A stretch of 8,721 nt of DNA from Candidatus Hydrogenedentota bacterium (GTDB taxonomy: Bacteria > Hydrogenedentota > Hydrogenedentia > Hydrogenedentales > SLHB01). The stretch covers positions 1 through 8,721 of the forward strand of contig SKRY01000405.1 of assembly GCA_007118235.1 (NCBI GenBank), read 5' to 3'. The position numbers were made by a program, and so were the translations under genes. Under the pieces are notes generated by a model. That model worked only from the letters and a program-made list of their open reading frames with translations. It made no database searches and was not told where the DNA came from. Of this stretch, positions 1 through 5,939 are shown piece after piece. Positions within the stretch are counted from its first letter, which is position 1; each line of letters opens with the position of its first letter.

Positions 1-2
1 GC

Positions 3-1205
3 GCGGTGCGATCCGACGCCCCCTTTGAGTTGGATGGCATTGTCATCAAGTGCACGGAAAAAGACCCCGAGAATCGCTTTCAATCGGTTCGGGAATTGCG
101 CCAGGCTGTTCAAGCCGTGCGAAACCGCTATCATCCCACGTCTTCCGGGTTGAAGGGAGCGATCCAGGGCGCGGGCCTGTGGGCCCGGCGCGCCGCCGGC
201 GTCCTGTTGGTTATCGCCACGCTGGCCTTGGGTGGTTGGGGGCTTTGGCGGGCCGAGGAGCACCGGAGGCTAAACGCCGTTGAGGCGGAGTCCACGCGCC
301 CGCCAGCGGTCTCCGAGGCCCCCGCGCCCCGGTTCACGCTGTTGCGGGAACTCATGGAGGACGCCCTAACGGTGGCTCGCGGCCGCGCCGAGGGCGATGA
401 GCGTCTGGAGCACTATGTGACCATGGCGGAAAGCCGTTGGGAAGAAGCCGTGGCCGCGGGGCAAGCTGGCCATTCCGGCGAGGCCTTGCAACTCGGTTGG
501 GAAGGACTCCAGTATGCGCTGGGCGTGGCCTTGCGGCCGCCGGGGATGGTGTTCATTCCGCCCGGCCAGGCCTTGTTGAATGCCGATACTGGCGAAGGGG
601 TGCTGTTACCGGGTTTCTTCATGGATCGCACCGAGGTGACCACGGAGGCCTATCTCGAATTCGCGGGGGATGCCGGCTGGCGCACGCCGCCCAACGCCGA
701 GCAGTGGCCTGGAGAATATCCCGTGACGATGGTCACCTTGTATGACGCCATGGCCTATGCGGCCTGGGCGGACAAACGGTTGCCCACGGACGCCGAATGG
801 GCGCGCGCCGCCATGGGCGGGATCCGGCCGCCGCCGCCTTTTCCGTGGGGCGCCGAGTGGGAAGACGGGGCCGCCAACTTGGGGACTGGGGGAATCGCGC
901 CGGTGGGCTTATTTGAGATGGATGAGACGGTCTTCGGCGTATTGGACATGGCGGGCAACGTCTCGGAGTGGACGCGGACTCCCACGCGCCCGCGGGACGA
1001 ACTCATGCCCGCGGCGGAGGGGGACTCGCCCGAGGAATGGCTTACCTTTGGGGTTCCGGTCATTGTGCGGGGGGGGAACTTTCAGCGTGGAGCGGCATTG
1101 GCTTCCCGCCTCGCCGAACGCTTCGAGGCCAAGCGGACGTACGTGGGGTTTCGCTGCGTGAAACCGCTGCCGGCCGGGATCGAGGAGATCCGGGACGCGC
1201 TGTGA
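3..1205 (+). CDS. Ser/Thr protein kinase C-terminus fused to a membrane segment and FGE/SUMF1-like domain (5' partial)
   Basis: The gene enters from the left edge, so residue numbers here start at the GTG at base 6, which is unlikely to be the true start. Residues 8-36 (GIVIKCTEKDPENRF and following) look like the last helices of a Hanks-type Ser/Thr kinase, with the conserved Arg (R24) of the PxxR motif. Residues 63-80 form one hydrophobic membrane segment. Residues 88-175 are a helical linker that should be extracytoplasmic. Residues about 179-388 match the FGE-sulfatase family: MVFIPPG, VTTEAYLEF, KRLPTDAEWARAA, GVLDMAGNVSEW, VRGGNF and VGFRCV. Human SUMF1 uses two cysteines just after RGG; here these align with R361 and A366, so formylglycine synthesis is unlikely and a binding role is inferred. 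Chlamydial Pkn1 is a known example of kinase plus FGE-like architecture. The kinase call rests only on the tail; the FGE-like call is firm. Confidence 0.85.
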   Translation, partial: AVRSDAPFELDGIVIKCTEKDPENRFQSVRELRQAVQAVRNRYHPTSSGLKGAIQGAGLWARRAAGVLLVIATLALGGWGLWRAEEHRRLNAVEAESTRPPAVSEAPAPRFTLLRELMEDALTVARGRAEGDERLEHYVTMAESRWEEAVAAGQAGHSGEALQLGWEGLQYALGVALRPPGMVFIPPGQALLNADTGEGVLLPGFFMDRTEVTTEAYLEFAGDAGWRTPPNAEQWPGEYPVTMVTLYDAMAYAAWADKRLPTDAEWARAAMGGIRPPPPFPWGAEWEDGAANLGTGGIAPVGLFEMDETVFGVLDMAGNVSEWTRTPTRPRDELMPAAEGDSPEEWLTFGVPVIVRGGNFQRGAALASRLAERFEAKRTYVGFRCVKPLPAGIEEIRDAL

Positions 1206-1248
1206 CGGCCGCCCGCAATGAAGGCGCATCCGGTGATTGGGGTGTATA

Positions 1249-1278
1249 TTGAAAGTATGACCCCGTCCCGTTTACAAT
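1249..1278 (+). promoter_or_regulatory. Candidate sigma70-type promoter for the small-protein gene
   Basis: TTGAAA (1249-1254) and TACAAT (1273-1278) are separated by 18 bases. Each hexamer differs from the consensus by one base. The pair sits in the only AT-richer part of the 1206-1352 gap, about 75 bases before the start at 1353, and would give a 5' UTR of roughly 65-70 bases. The promoter class is assumed from the general bacterial consensus. Confidence 0.5.
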
Positions 1279-1291
1279 TCATGTGAGATAG

Positions 1292-1336
1292 GGGAAGATT
1301 TGCTTCCCAAGCGTTTACTCGCGCGGAAGAACCGCG
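1292..1336 (+). promoter_or_regulatory. Two tandem 5-nt-loop hairpins in the 5' UTR of the small-protein gene
   Basis: Hairpin A pairs GGGAAG (1292-1297) with CTTCCC (1303-1308) around the loop ATTTG, a perfect 6-bp stem. Hairpin B pairs CGCGG (1322-1326) with CCGCG (1332-1336) around the loop AAGAA, a perfect 5-bp stem. Hairpin B ends 3 bases before the Shine-Dalgarno GGAGGG (1340-1345). Both lie downstream of the predicted promoter, so they would be transcribed. They might stabilise the message or set its translation rate; there is no T-run, so they are not classical terminators. Confidence 0.4.
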
Positions 1337-1352
1337 AATGGAGGGTGTAACC

Positions 1353-1580
1353 ATGACGGCGAAGAAAGTTCTCGCAACGCTGGCGCTAGGGTTGGTTCTC
1401 TGTTTGATGCTAGGGTTTGTGAGCGAGGTTGCCCAGGCCCAGGACTACATGGAACGCCAAGGCCTCGGCGGTTTGGCCGAGGGCGGCGGACTGGATCAGG
1501 ACAAACTTCCCGACAGGTGGCAGGTGGCCCTGGGGCTCGGGTCTATCTTTGTCATGATCGCGGTGTTGAAGTGGCTGTAA
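1353..1580 (+). CDS. Small exported or membrane protein, 75 aa, function unknown
   Basis: I do not recognise this protein. Start ATG 1353 is chosen because GGAGGG (1340-1345) sits 7 bases upstream; an in-frame ATG at 1338 would overlap that site. Residues 1-29 look like a Sec signal peptide: a short n-region with two Lys, a hydrophobic core (LATLALGLVLCLMLGFV) and an AQA cleavage motif before Q30. The mature part (about 46 residues) is Gly-rich in the middle (GLGGLAEGGG) and ends in a second hydrophobic stretch (about 58-75, VALGLGSIFVMIAVLKWL), so it should stay membrane-anchored with its N-terminal half outside. It could instead be a two-helix membrane protein. It appears to have its own promoter and structured UTR, and lies between the kinase/FGE gene and the GGDEF regulator. 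The start with strong SD and the signal peptide make a real gene likely. Confidence 0.72.
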   Translation: MTAKKVLATLALGLVLCLMLGFVSEVAQAQDYMERQGLGGLAEGGGLDQDKLPDRWQVALGLGSIFVMIAVLKWL

Positions 1581-1590
1581 GTCACTGACG

Positions 1591-1604
1591 GCCGCCGCGG
1601 CGGC
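1591..1604. repeat. Perfect 14-bp GC palindrome between the small-protein gene and the response regulator
   Basis: GCCGCCGCGGCGGC equals its own reverse complement. It lies 10 bases after the small-protein stop and 63 bases before the response-regulator start. As RNA it could form a 5-bp stem with a 4-base loop; as DNA it could be a dimeric-protein site. It lacks a following T-run, so it is not a standard intrinsic terminator. In GC-rich DNA such palindromes also arise by chance. Confidence 0.3.
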
Positions 1605-1666
1605 ACAACGGCGTATCGCACTTGAGCAGGGAGGCGCCGCCCGGTGTCTCACAAGGGGGAGCGTTC

Positions 1667-3019
1667 TTGAGCGAACGGATTTTTATCCTGGATGACGAGC
1701 GTTCGGTCCTGGAGGTGCTGAGCCAGCTCCTCCGCGCTGAAGGGTATGACTGCCACACAACCACCTCGCCTTCCAAGGCGTTGAGTTGGGTCAAGAGCGG
1801 GGATTTCTCCCTTGTCATCACGGATGTGCGCATGCCCGACATGGACGGGATCGAGTTGGTGCGCCAAGCCAAGGCCATCGACCAGAACATCGCCATCGTT
1901 GTCGTGACGGCGATTTTGGATGTGGCCAACGCGGTCGAGGCCATTCGGGCGGGAGCCGATGATTACGTGCTGAAGCCCTTCAACTTGGGCGAGATCACCT
2001 TGGCCGTTTCCCGCGCGTTGGATAAGAGAAAGCGGGTGCTTGGGTCCTTGGAATACCAAAAGGATCTAGAGGAACGCATCCGCGGGGCGACGGAAGACCT
2101 TGAGGTCGTAAACCACGAACTACACGAAACAAAACAGTACCTCGAAAACATCTTACACAGCACCGTGGACGCGATATTCACCATCGACCGTCAGGATCGG
2201 ATGGAATTCGTCAACCACGGTGCGATGCGGCTTCTCGGGCTGGCGGAGGATGAGTTCATTGGCAGGGCCGCGGCCCTCATCCTGCGCGGCGGCGCCCAAG
2301 AGCTTCAAACGCTCCGGGACCAGGTGTCGCCCGACAAGCCCCTGCAGAACTACGAGACCGAGCTGCGCCGGAAGGATAGCCAATTGGTGCCGGTAAGCGT
2401 GTCCCTCAGCGTGGTGAAGGGGGCCCGCGCACGCGGTGAGGCGCTGCTGGCCATCTGTAGGGACATAACCGAGCAACGGCGCCTTGAACAGACGTTGCGT
2501 GACTTGTCCATCAAGGATAGTCTTACGGGCGTGTACAACCAGCGGTATTTCTACGAACGCCTCAAGACCGAGATTGAAAGGGCGCGGCGGCAGAGGCATC
2601 CCCTCTCCCTTCTTTTCTTTGATATTGATCGCTTCAAGGGGTACAACGACACCTACGGGCATCTTGAGGGCGACAAGGTGCTTCGAGCCGTGGGGCAAGT
2701 GGTTCTCGATTGTACGCGGGAGCACGTGGACACGGGGTTCCGCTATGGGGGCGATGAATTCACGGTCATTCTTCCCGAGGCCAGCCGGGAACAAGCCATG
2801 CGGATCGCGGAACGCATTCGGACCAAGTTCGAAGCCAAGCAGTTTGACGGTCTCACCTTGAGCATCGGCCTCATGGCCTATCAAGAAGGCTATTCTCTTC
2901 CTCTTTTCATCCAGTTCACCGACGCCATGATGTATGGGGCTAAACGGGCGGGCGGCAACGTGGTTTATGTCTACGAGCCGGAGTCCGGCCTTCAAAAGAC
3001 AGGACAGGAGAAACCATGA
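1667..3019 (+). CDS. Response regulator with REC-PAS-GGDEF domains (predicted diguanylate cyclase)
   Basis: The predicted cytoplasmic enzyme makes cyclic di-GMP from two GTP under control of a phosphorelay. Start TTG 1667 is preferred over TTG 1622 because AGGGGGAG (1654-1661) precedes it by 5 bases and the REC fold then begins at residue 4; the product is 450 aa. REC, residues 4-118: acidic pair D9/D10, phosphoacceptor D53 (in ITDVRMPDMDG), T81 and K103, all intact. A charged coiled coil covers about 122-160. A PAS domain with its PAC tail covers about 160-270, ending in CRDITEQ. GGDEF, residues 281-440: metal-binding FDID (D319) and GGDEF at 361-365, intact, so activity is expected. The inhibitory RxxD site is not canonical: E352 holds the Arg position, with D355 kept. 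No EAL domain is present. The partner kinase is not in the window. The stop overlaps the next gene's ATG. Confidence 0.93.
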   Translation: MSERIFILDDERSVLEVLSQLLRAEGYDCHTTTSPSKALSWVKSGDFSLVITDVRMPDMDGIELVRQAKAIDQNIAIVVVTAILDVANAVEAIRAGADDYVLKPFNLGEITLAVSRALDKRKRVLGSLEYQKDLEERIRGATEDLEVVNHELHETKQYLENILHSTVDAIFTIDRQDRMEFVNHGAMRLLGLAEDEFIGRAAALILRGGAQELQTLRDQVSPDKPLQNYETELRRKDSQLVPVSVSLSVVKGARARGEALLAICRDITEQRRLEQTLRDLSIKDSLTGVYNQRYFYERLKTEIERARRQRHPLSLLFFDIDRFKGYNDTYGHLEGDKVLRAVGQVVLDCTREHVDTGFRYGGDEFTVILPEASREQAMRIAERIRTKFEAKQFDGLTLSIGLMAYQEGYSLPLFIQFTDAMMYGAKRAGGNVVYVYEPESGLQKTGQEKP

Positions 3020-3828
3020 AATTTGGGATTTGTAGCGAGATATTCAACGATTGGGGCGACATCGGCCGCACTATCGAGTATGTCAAGGAAGTGGGGTACG
3101 ACGGCCTTGAGATCGCGCCGTATACCTTGGCGCAGTATGTAACGGACATCCCTTGGGAAACGCGCGAGACCATCGCCCGCAAGGCGCGGGAAACCGGTCT
3201 GGACATCCTCGGCCTTCACTGGATCATGATTGGGCCGGACGGCATGCACCTCACGCATCCCGATAAGGCGACCCGCGATCGAACCGCTCAGTATTTGTGT
3301 GATCTGGCGCGCTTCTGCCGGGACGTGGGCGGACGTCTGATGGTCTTCGGCTCCCCCAAGCAGCGCAACGTCGAACCAGGTCTTACTTATGAGCAGGCGA
3401 TGGATAATGCGGTGGAAGTCTTGGAGAAGGCGCTGCCCACTTGCGCGGAAAGCGACGTGACCATCTGTATGGAGCCCCTTGCGCCCACGGAGACCAACTT
3501 CTGCGCGAGCGCCGCGGAGACGGTCGCCCTAATCGATCGCATTGACCATCCCAACGTACGTTTGCTCCTCGACACCAAGGCCATGACTGCCGAGGAGGAA
3601 GACCGGCCCGCGCTTATCCGAAAATACGCGGACTACCTCGCCCATTACCACGCCAACGACGCCAACCTCGAGGGGCCCGGCTTTGGCGACGTGGACTTCG
3701 GGCCCATCTTCGAGGCCTTGAAGGATATCGGCTACGAAGACTATGTCTCGGTGGAAGTCTTCAAGTTTGATCCCGGCCCGGAAACCATCGCCACGAAGAG
3801 CTTGGAATACATGAAGCAATTCGTGTGA
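3016..3828 (+). CDS. Sugar phosphate isomerase/epimerase-like TIM barrel protein
   Basis: This 270-residue protein matches the xylose isomerase-like TIM barrel family (AP endonuclease family 2 fold), whose members isomerise or epimerise sugars or related compounds with a bound divalent metal. It begins at the usual first strand (MKFGICSEIF). Four likely metal ligands fall at the expected strand ends: E153 (CMEPL), D186 (LLLDTKAM), H212 (HYHAND) and E247 (SVEVF), the E-D-H-E pattern of D-tagatose/D-psicose 3-epimerases. There is no signal peptide, so it should be cytoplasmic. Length is normal for the family. The exact substrate cannot be told from sequence; inositol catabolism or hydroxypyruvate isomerase-like roles are alternatives. 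Its ATG overlaps the TGA of the GGDEF gene by 4 bases (ATGA); GGAGAAACC just before provides a Shine-Dalgarno. Translational coupling to the regulator is therefore likely. Confidence 0.88.
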   Translation: MKFGICSEIFNDWGDIGRTIEYVKEVGYDGLEIAPYTLAQYVTDIPWETRETIARKARETGLDILGLHWIMIGPDGMHLTHPDKATRDRTAQYLCDLARFCRDVGGRLMVFGSPKQRNVEPGLTYEQAMDNAVEVLEKALPTCAESDVTICMEPLAPTETNFCASAAETVALIDRIDHPNVRLLLDTKAMTAEEEDRPALIRKYADYLAHYHANDANLEGPGFGDVDFGPIFEALKDIGYEDYVSVEVFKFDPGPETIATKSLEYMKQFV

Positions 3829-3899
3829 CCGGCCCTGCCGCATTCGCTCAAGCTCCGAAGCGGTGAATGTGGATGACCGCTCGCCGCGGGATTATCGCC

Positions 3900-4763
3900 A
3901 TGAAGCCTTACTCAGCTATCGCATGCGCCGTGGGCGTGCTCTTTGTCTTGGCGGCTTGCCAAGACCCAACGCAATATGCCGCCATGGAGAGTGCGGATGC
4001 GCCCGCCCTGGAGCGGGGTAGGGACATTGGGGCCTCGATGGCCGCGTTGCGGGATGGGGCGATTGCCGCCGCCGAGGCCGTTGAGCGCAAGATTGTGTAC
4101 ACGGCCACCGTCTCGCTCCGAGTCGAGCGGTTCGACGGCGCGCCGGACACCGTTCGCGAGATGGTGGCCGAGCATGGCGGGTACATCGCGGATGAACAAC
4201 TCCATTCGCGTCCCGGAAGACCGCGCAGCGGCGATTGGACCGTGCGCGTCCCGGTGGAGCAATACGAGGCCTTTCTGGAAGCTGTAAGTGGTATGGGCGA
4301 GCTGGACTCGCTCCGGCAGCAAGCCGAGGAAGTGACCGAGGAGTACTACGACCTTCAGGCGCGGCTGGACAACAAGCGGCGGGAGGAAGATCGCCTGCTC
4401 GAACTGCTTGCGCATGAGACCGCCAGCTTGGAGGATGTGCTTAATGTGGAACGAGTGTTGTCCTCGGTGCGCGAGGAGATTGAGCGGCATGAGGGGCGGC
4501 TGCGTGTGTTGCGCGGTCAGATAACGCTGTCCACGGTAACAATCACCGTGATCGAAATGCGGGGCTATGCCCCCGAGGAGCAAGCGGGGTTCGCCGCACG
4601 CCTGAGCCGTGCATGGGACGAATCCCTGGCTGGCCTGTTCGCCGCTGTTCAATGGGTGATCATCGCCGTGGCCGCGGCGCTTCCGTGGCTGATTGTATTC
4701 GGGGCGCCCGTCATTGCCGTGGCCGCGTTGGGCCGTCGCGCATGGCGCCGCGCGCGCCGTTGA
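3900..4763 (+). CDS. DUF4349-type lipoprotein with C-terminal membrane segment
   Basis: The start ATG 3900 gives a 287-residue protein whose lipobox is at normal distance: hydrophobic segment then LAAC with Cys20, the predicted lipidation site. ATG 3867 and ATG 3873 are in frame upstream and would add 11 or 9 residues (with two Arg); none of the three has a strong Shine-Dalgarno, so the start is uncertain. Residues about 62-220 resemble DUF4349: a beta-rich part (KIVYTATVSLRVERFD, GGYIADEQ, WTVRVPVEQYEAFLEAV), then a long Glu/Arg-rich coiled coil (about 137-205), then closing strands (QITLSTVTITVIEM). Residues about 248-277 form a hydrophobic membrane segment, followed by an Arg-rich cytoplasmic tail (RRAWRRARR). 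With both a lipid anchor and a membrane helix, the domain should be held close to the outer face of the inner membrane. The family has no well-established function. It stands 71 bases after the isomerase gene and may be co-transcribed. Confidence 0.8.
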   Translation: MKPYSAIACAVGVLFVLAACQDPTQYAAMESADAPALERGRDIGASMAALRDGAIAAAEAVERKIVYTATVSLRVERFDGAPDTVREMVAEHGGYIADEQLHSRPGRPRSGDWTVRVPVEQYEAFLEAVSGMGELDSLRQQAEEVTEEYYDLQARLDNKRREEDRLLELLAHETASLEDVLNVERVLSSVREEIERHEGRLRVLRGQITLSTVTITVIEMRGYAPEEQAGFAARLSRAWDESLAGLFAAVQWVIIAVAAALPWLIVFGAPVIAVAALGRRAWRRARR

Positions 4764-4835
4764 GAAAGACTGTTCCTATCCCTTGGAACCCATCTTCATA
4801 CGGGCGGTGGAAGACCTGCGAGGCGGCCCAAAACG

Positions 4836-4865
4836 TTGCACGCCGCCGCCCCAGTATGCTATCGT
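4836..4865 (+). promoter_or_regulatory. Candidate promoter upstream of rpsB
   Basis: TTGCAC (4836-4841) and TATCGT (4860-4865) are spaced 18 bases apart. The -35 hexamer has four of six consensus bases and the -10 has three or four. Transcription would begin near 4872, giving a leader of about 110 bases that includes the whole nested fold at 4886-4951. This is a plausible site only; the upstream lipoprotein transcript could also read in. Confidence 0.35.
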
Positions 4866-4885
4866 GCAGTAATTCTGACTTCACA

Positions 4886-4951
4886 GGGGTCTGATTCCTT
4901 CCAAACGGTCAGGGTGCCCGCCGCGTGTCGGCGGGTTGGCCGAAAGACCCC
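4886..4951 (+). ncRNA. Structured rpsB leader: three nested stems (candidate cis-regulatory RNA)
   Basis: Three perfectly nested helices can be drawn. The outer stem pairs GGGGTCT (4886-4892) with AGACCCC (4945-4951), 7 bp. The middle stem pairs CGGTC (4906-4910) with GGCCG (4938-4942), 5 bp with one G-U. The apical stem pairs CCCGCCG (4917-4923) with CGGCGGG (4929-4935), 7 bp around the loop CGTGT. Internal bulges are 13 and 6 bases on the left and 2 and 2 bases on the right. The rpsB Shine-Dalgarno AGGAG (4969-4973) starts 17 bases after the fold. Known rpsB leaders in other bacteria bind ribosomal protein S2 to repress the operon; that this one does so is inferred. No T-run follows, so it is not a terminator. 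A competing pairing, GGGTT (4933-4937) with AACCC (4959-4963), would break the apical and middle stems. Confidence 0.5.
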
Positions 4952-4981
4952 GAGGTTTAACCCAAAACAGGAGTGTAATTC

Positions 4982-5896
4982 ATGCCAATGGTCACAATGC
5001 GTGAACTGCTGGAGGCCGGTATTCATTTCGGTCACCAGACGCGCCGCTGGAATCCGAAAATGGCGCGGTACATTTTCGGTCAGCGAAACGGTATCTACAT
5101 CATTGATCTTCAGAAGACCCTGCGCCAAGTCCAACAGGCTTACAATTTGGTGCGCGACACCGTGGCCGGCGGCGGCTTGGTGCTTTTCGTGGGCACGAAG
5201 AAGCAAGCCCAGGAAGCGGTGAAACGCGAAGCGGAACGGTGCGGCATGTTCTATGTCAACAGCCGCTGGCTCGGTGGGACATTGACGAACTGGGAGACCA
5301 TCCGCCGCAGCATCCGCTCGCTCCATAAGCTCGAAGAGATGGACCGGACGGGGGGCTTTGAGAAACTGCCCAAGAAAGAGGTGGTGCATCTCCGCAAGCA
5401 GCGTGAGAAGATGGGCAAGAACCTTGACGGCATCAAGAACATGGGCCGTCAGCCGGACATCCTGTTCGTGGTGGACACCAAGAAGGAAGGTATCGCGGTG
5501 AAGGAGGCCAACCGGCTGGGCATTCCATGCATCGGCGTTGTCGACACAAATTGCGATCCCGATCAAGTTCCCATTCCCCTGCCAGGCAATGACGACGCCA
5601 TTCGTTCGGTGAATCTGTTCTGCCGCGTGATCGCCGATGCGGCGGTTGAAGGCATGTCGATGGCGGAGAAGCGCAAGTCGGAAGCGGACAAGAAGAGCGA
5701 ACAAGCGCGCAAGGACCGGCTCGCGCGGGAACGGGCCGCCGCTCAAGGCGCTCAAGCCCCGGCGGAACAAGAGGCCGATCATGCCGCGCCCGCGGAAGCC
5801 GCTTCTCCCGAGGGTCCCGCGGAGTCCGTTCCACAGGACGCCAATGCGTCGGCCGAGGTTCACTCCGGCGCGGACAGCACCGAAACGGCGCAGTAA
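4982..5896 (+). CDS. rpsB: 30S ribosomal protein S2
   Basis: Protein S2 binds the head-body junction of the small ribosomal subunit and is needed to recruit S1 in bacteria that have it. The start ATG 4982 follows AGGAG (4969-4973) by 8 bases. Residues 1-225 carry the family's hallmark stretches: LLEAGIHFGHQTRRWNPKM (10-28), YIFGQRNGIYIIDLQKT (30-46), FVGTKKQAQEAVK (69-81), NSRWLGGTLTNW (93-104), PDILFVVDTKKEG (158-170) and VVDTNCDPDQVPIPLPGNDDA (186-206). The protein is 304 residues, against about 241 in E. coli; residues about 227-304 form a charged, then Ala/Glu/Pro-rich and probably disordered tail. This is the first gene of the rpsB-tsf-pyrH-frr-uppS cluster, preceded by a structured leader. 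Identification is secure; the tail's role is unknown. Confidence 0.99.
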   Translation: MPMVTMRELLEAGIHFGHQTRRWNPKMARYIFGQRNGIYIIDLQKTLRQVQQAYNLVRDTVAGGGLVLFVGTKKQAQEAVKREAERCGMFYVNSRWLGGTLTNWETIRRSIRSLHKLEEMDRTGGFEKLPKKEVVHLRKQREKMGKNLDGIKNMGRQPDILFVVDTKKEGIAVKEANRLGIPCIGVVDTNCDPDQVPIPLPGNDDAIRSVNLFCRVIADAAVEGMSMAEKRKSEADKKSEQARKDRLARERAAAQGAQAPAEQEADHAAPAEAASPEGPAESVPQDANASAEVHSGADSTETAQ

Positions 5897-5939
5897 ATTC
5901 CGTAACTTTATAGCATAGAGCAAGGAGAAGAGAACCAGT

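Noticed and set aside
1203..1596. 11-base repeat TGACGGCCGCC at 1203-1213 and 1586-1596, just after two genes
   Set aside because: Only two copies, low complexity and GC-rich; no flanking similarity to suggest a mobile or regulatory repeat.
2153..2995. 280-codon open frame on the - strand opposite the GGDEF gene
   Set aside because: It mirrors the codon pattern of a firmly identified gene and shows no family motif.
3860..3880. GCGGT/ACCGC hairpin that would enclose ATG 3867 and ATG 3873 of the lipoprotein gene
   Set aside because: A 5-bp stem with an 11-base loop is weak; it mildly supports the later start at 3900 but is not strong enough to call as a regulatory site.
4772..4789. GTTCC/GGAAC inverted repeat after the lipoprotein gene as a terminator
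   Set aside because: The stem is only 5 bp with an 8-base loop and no T-run follows.
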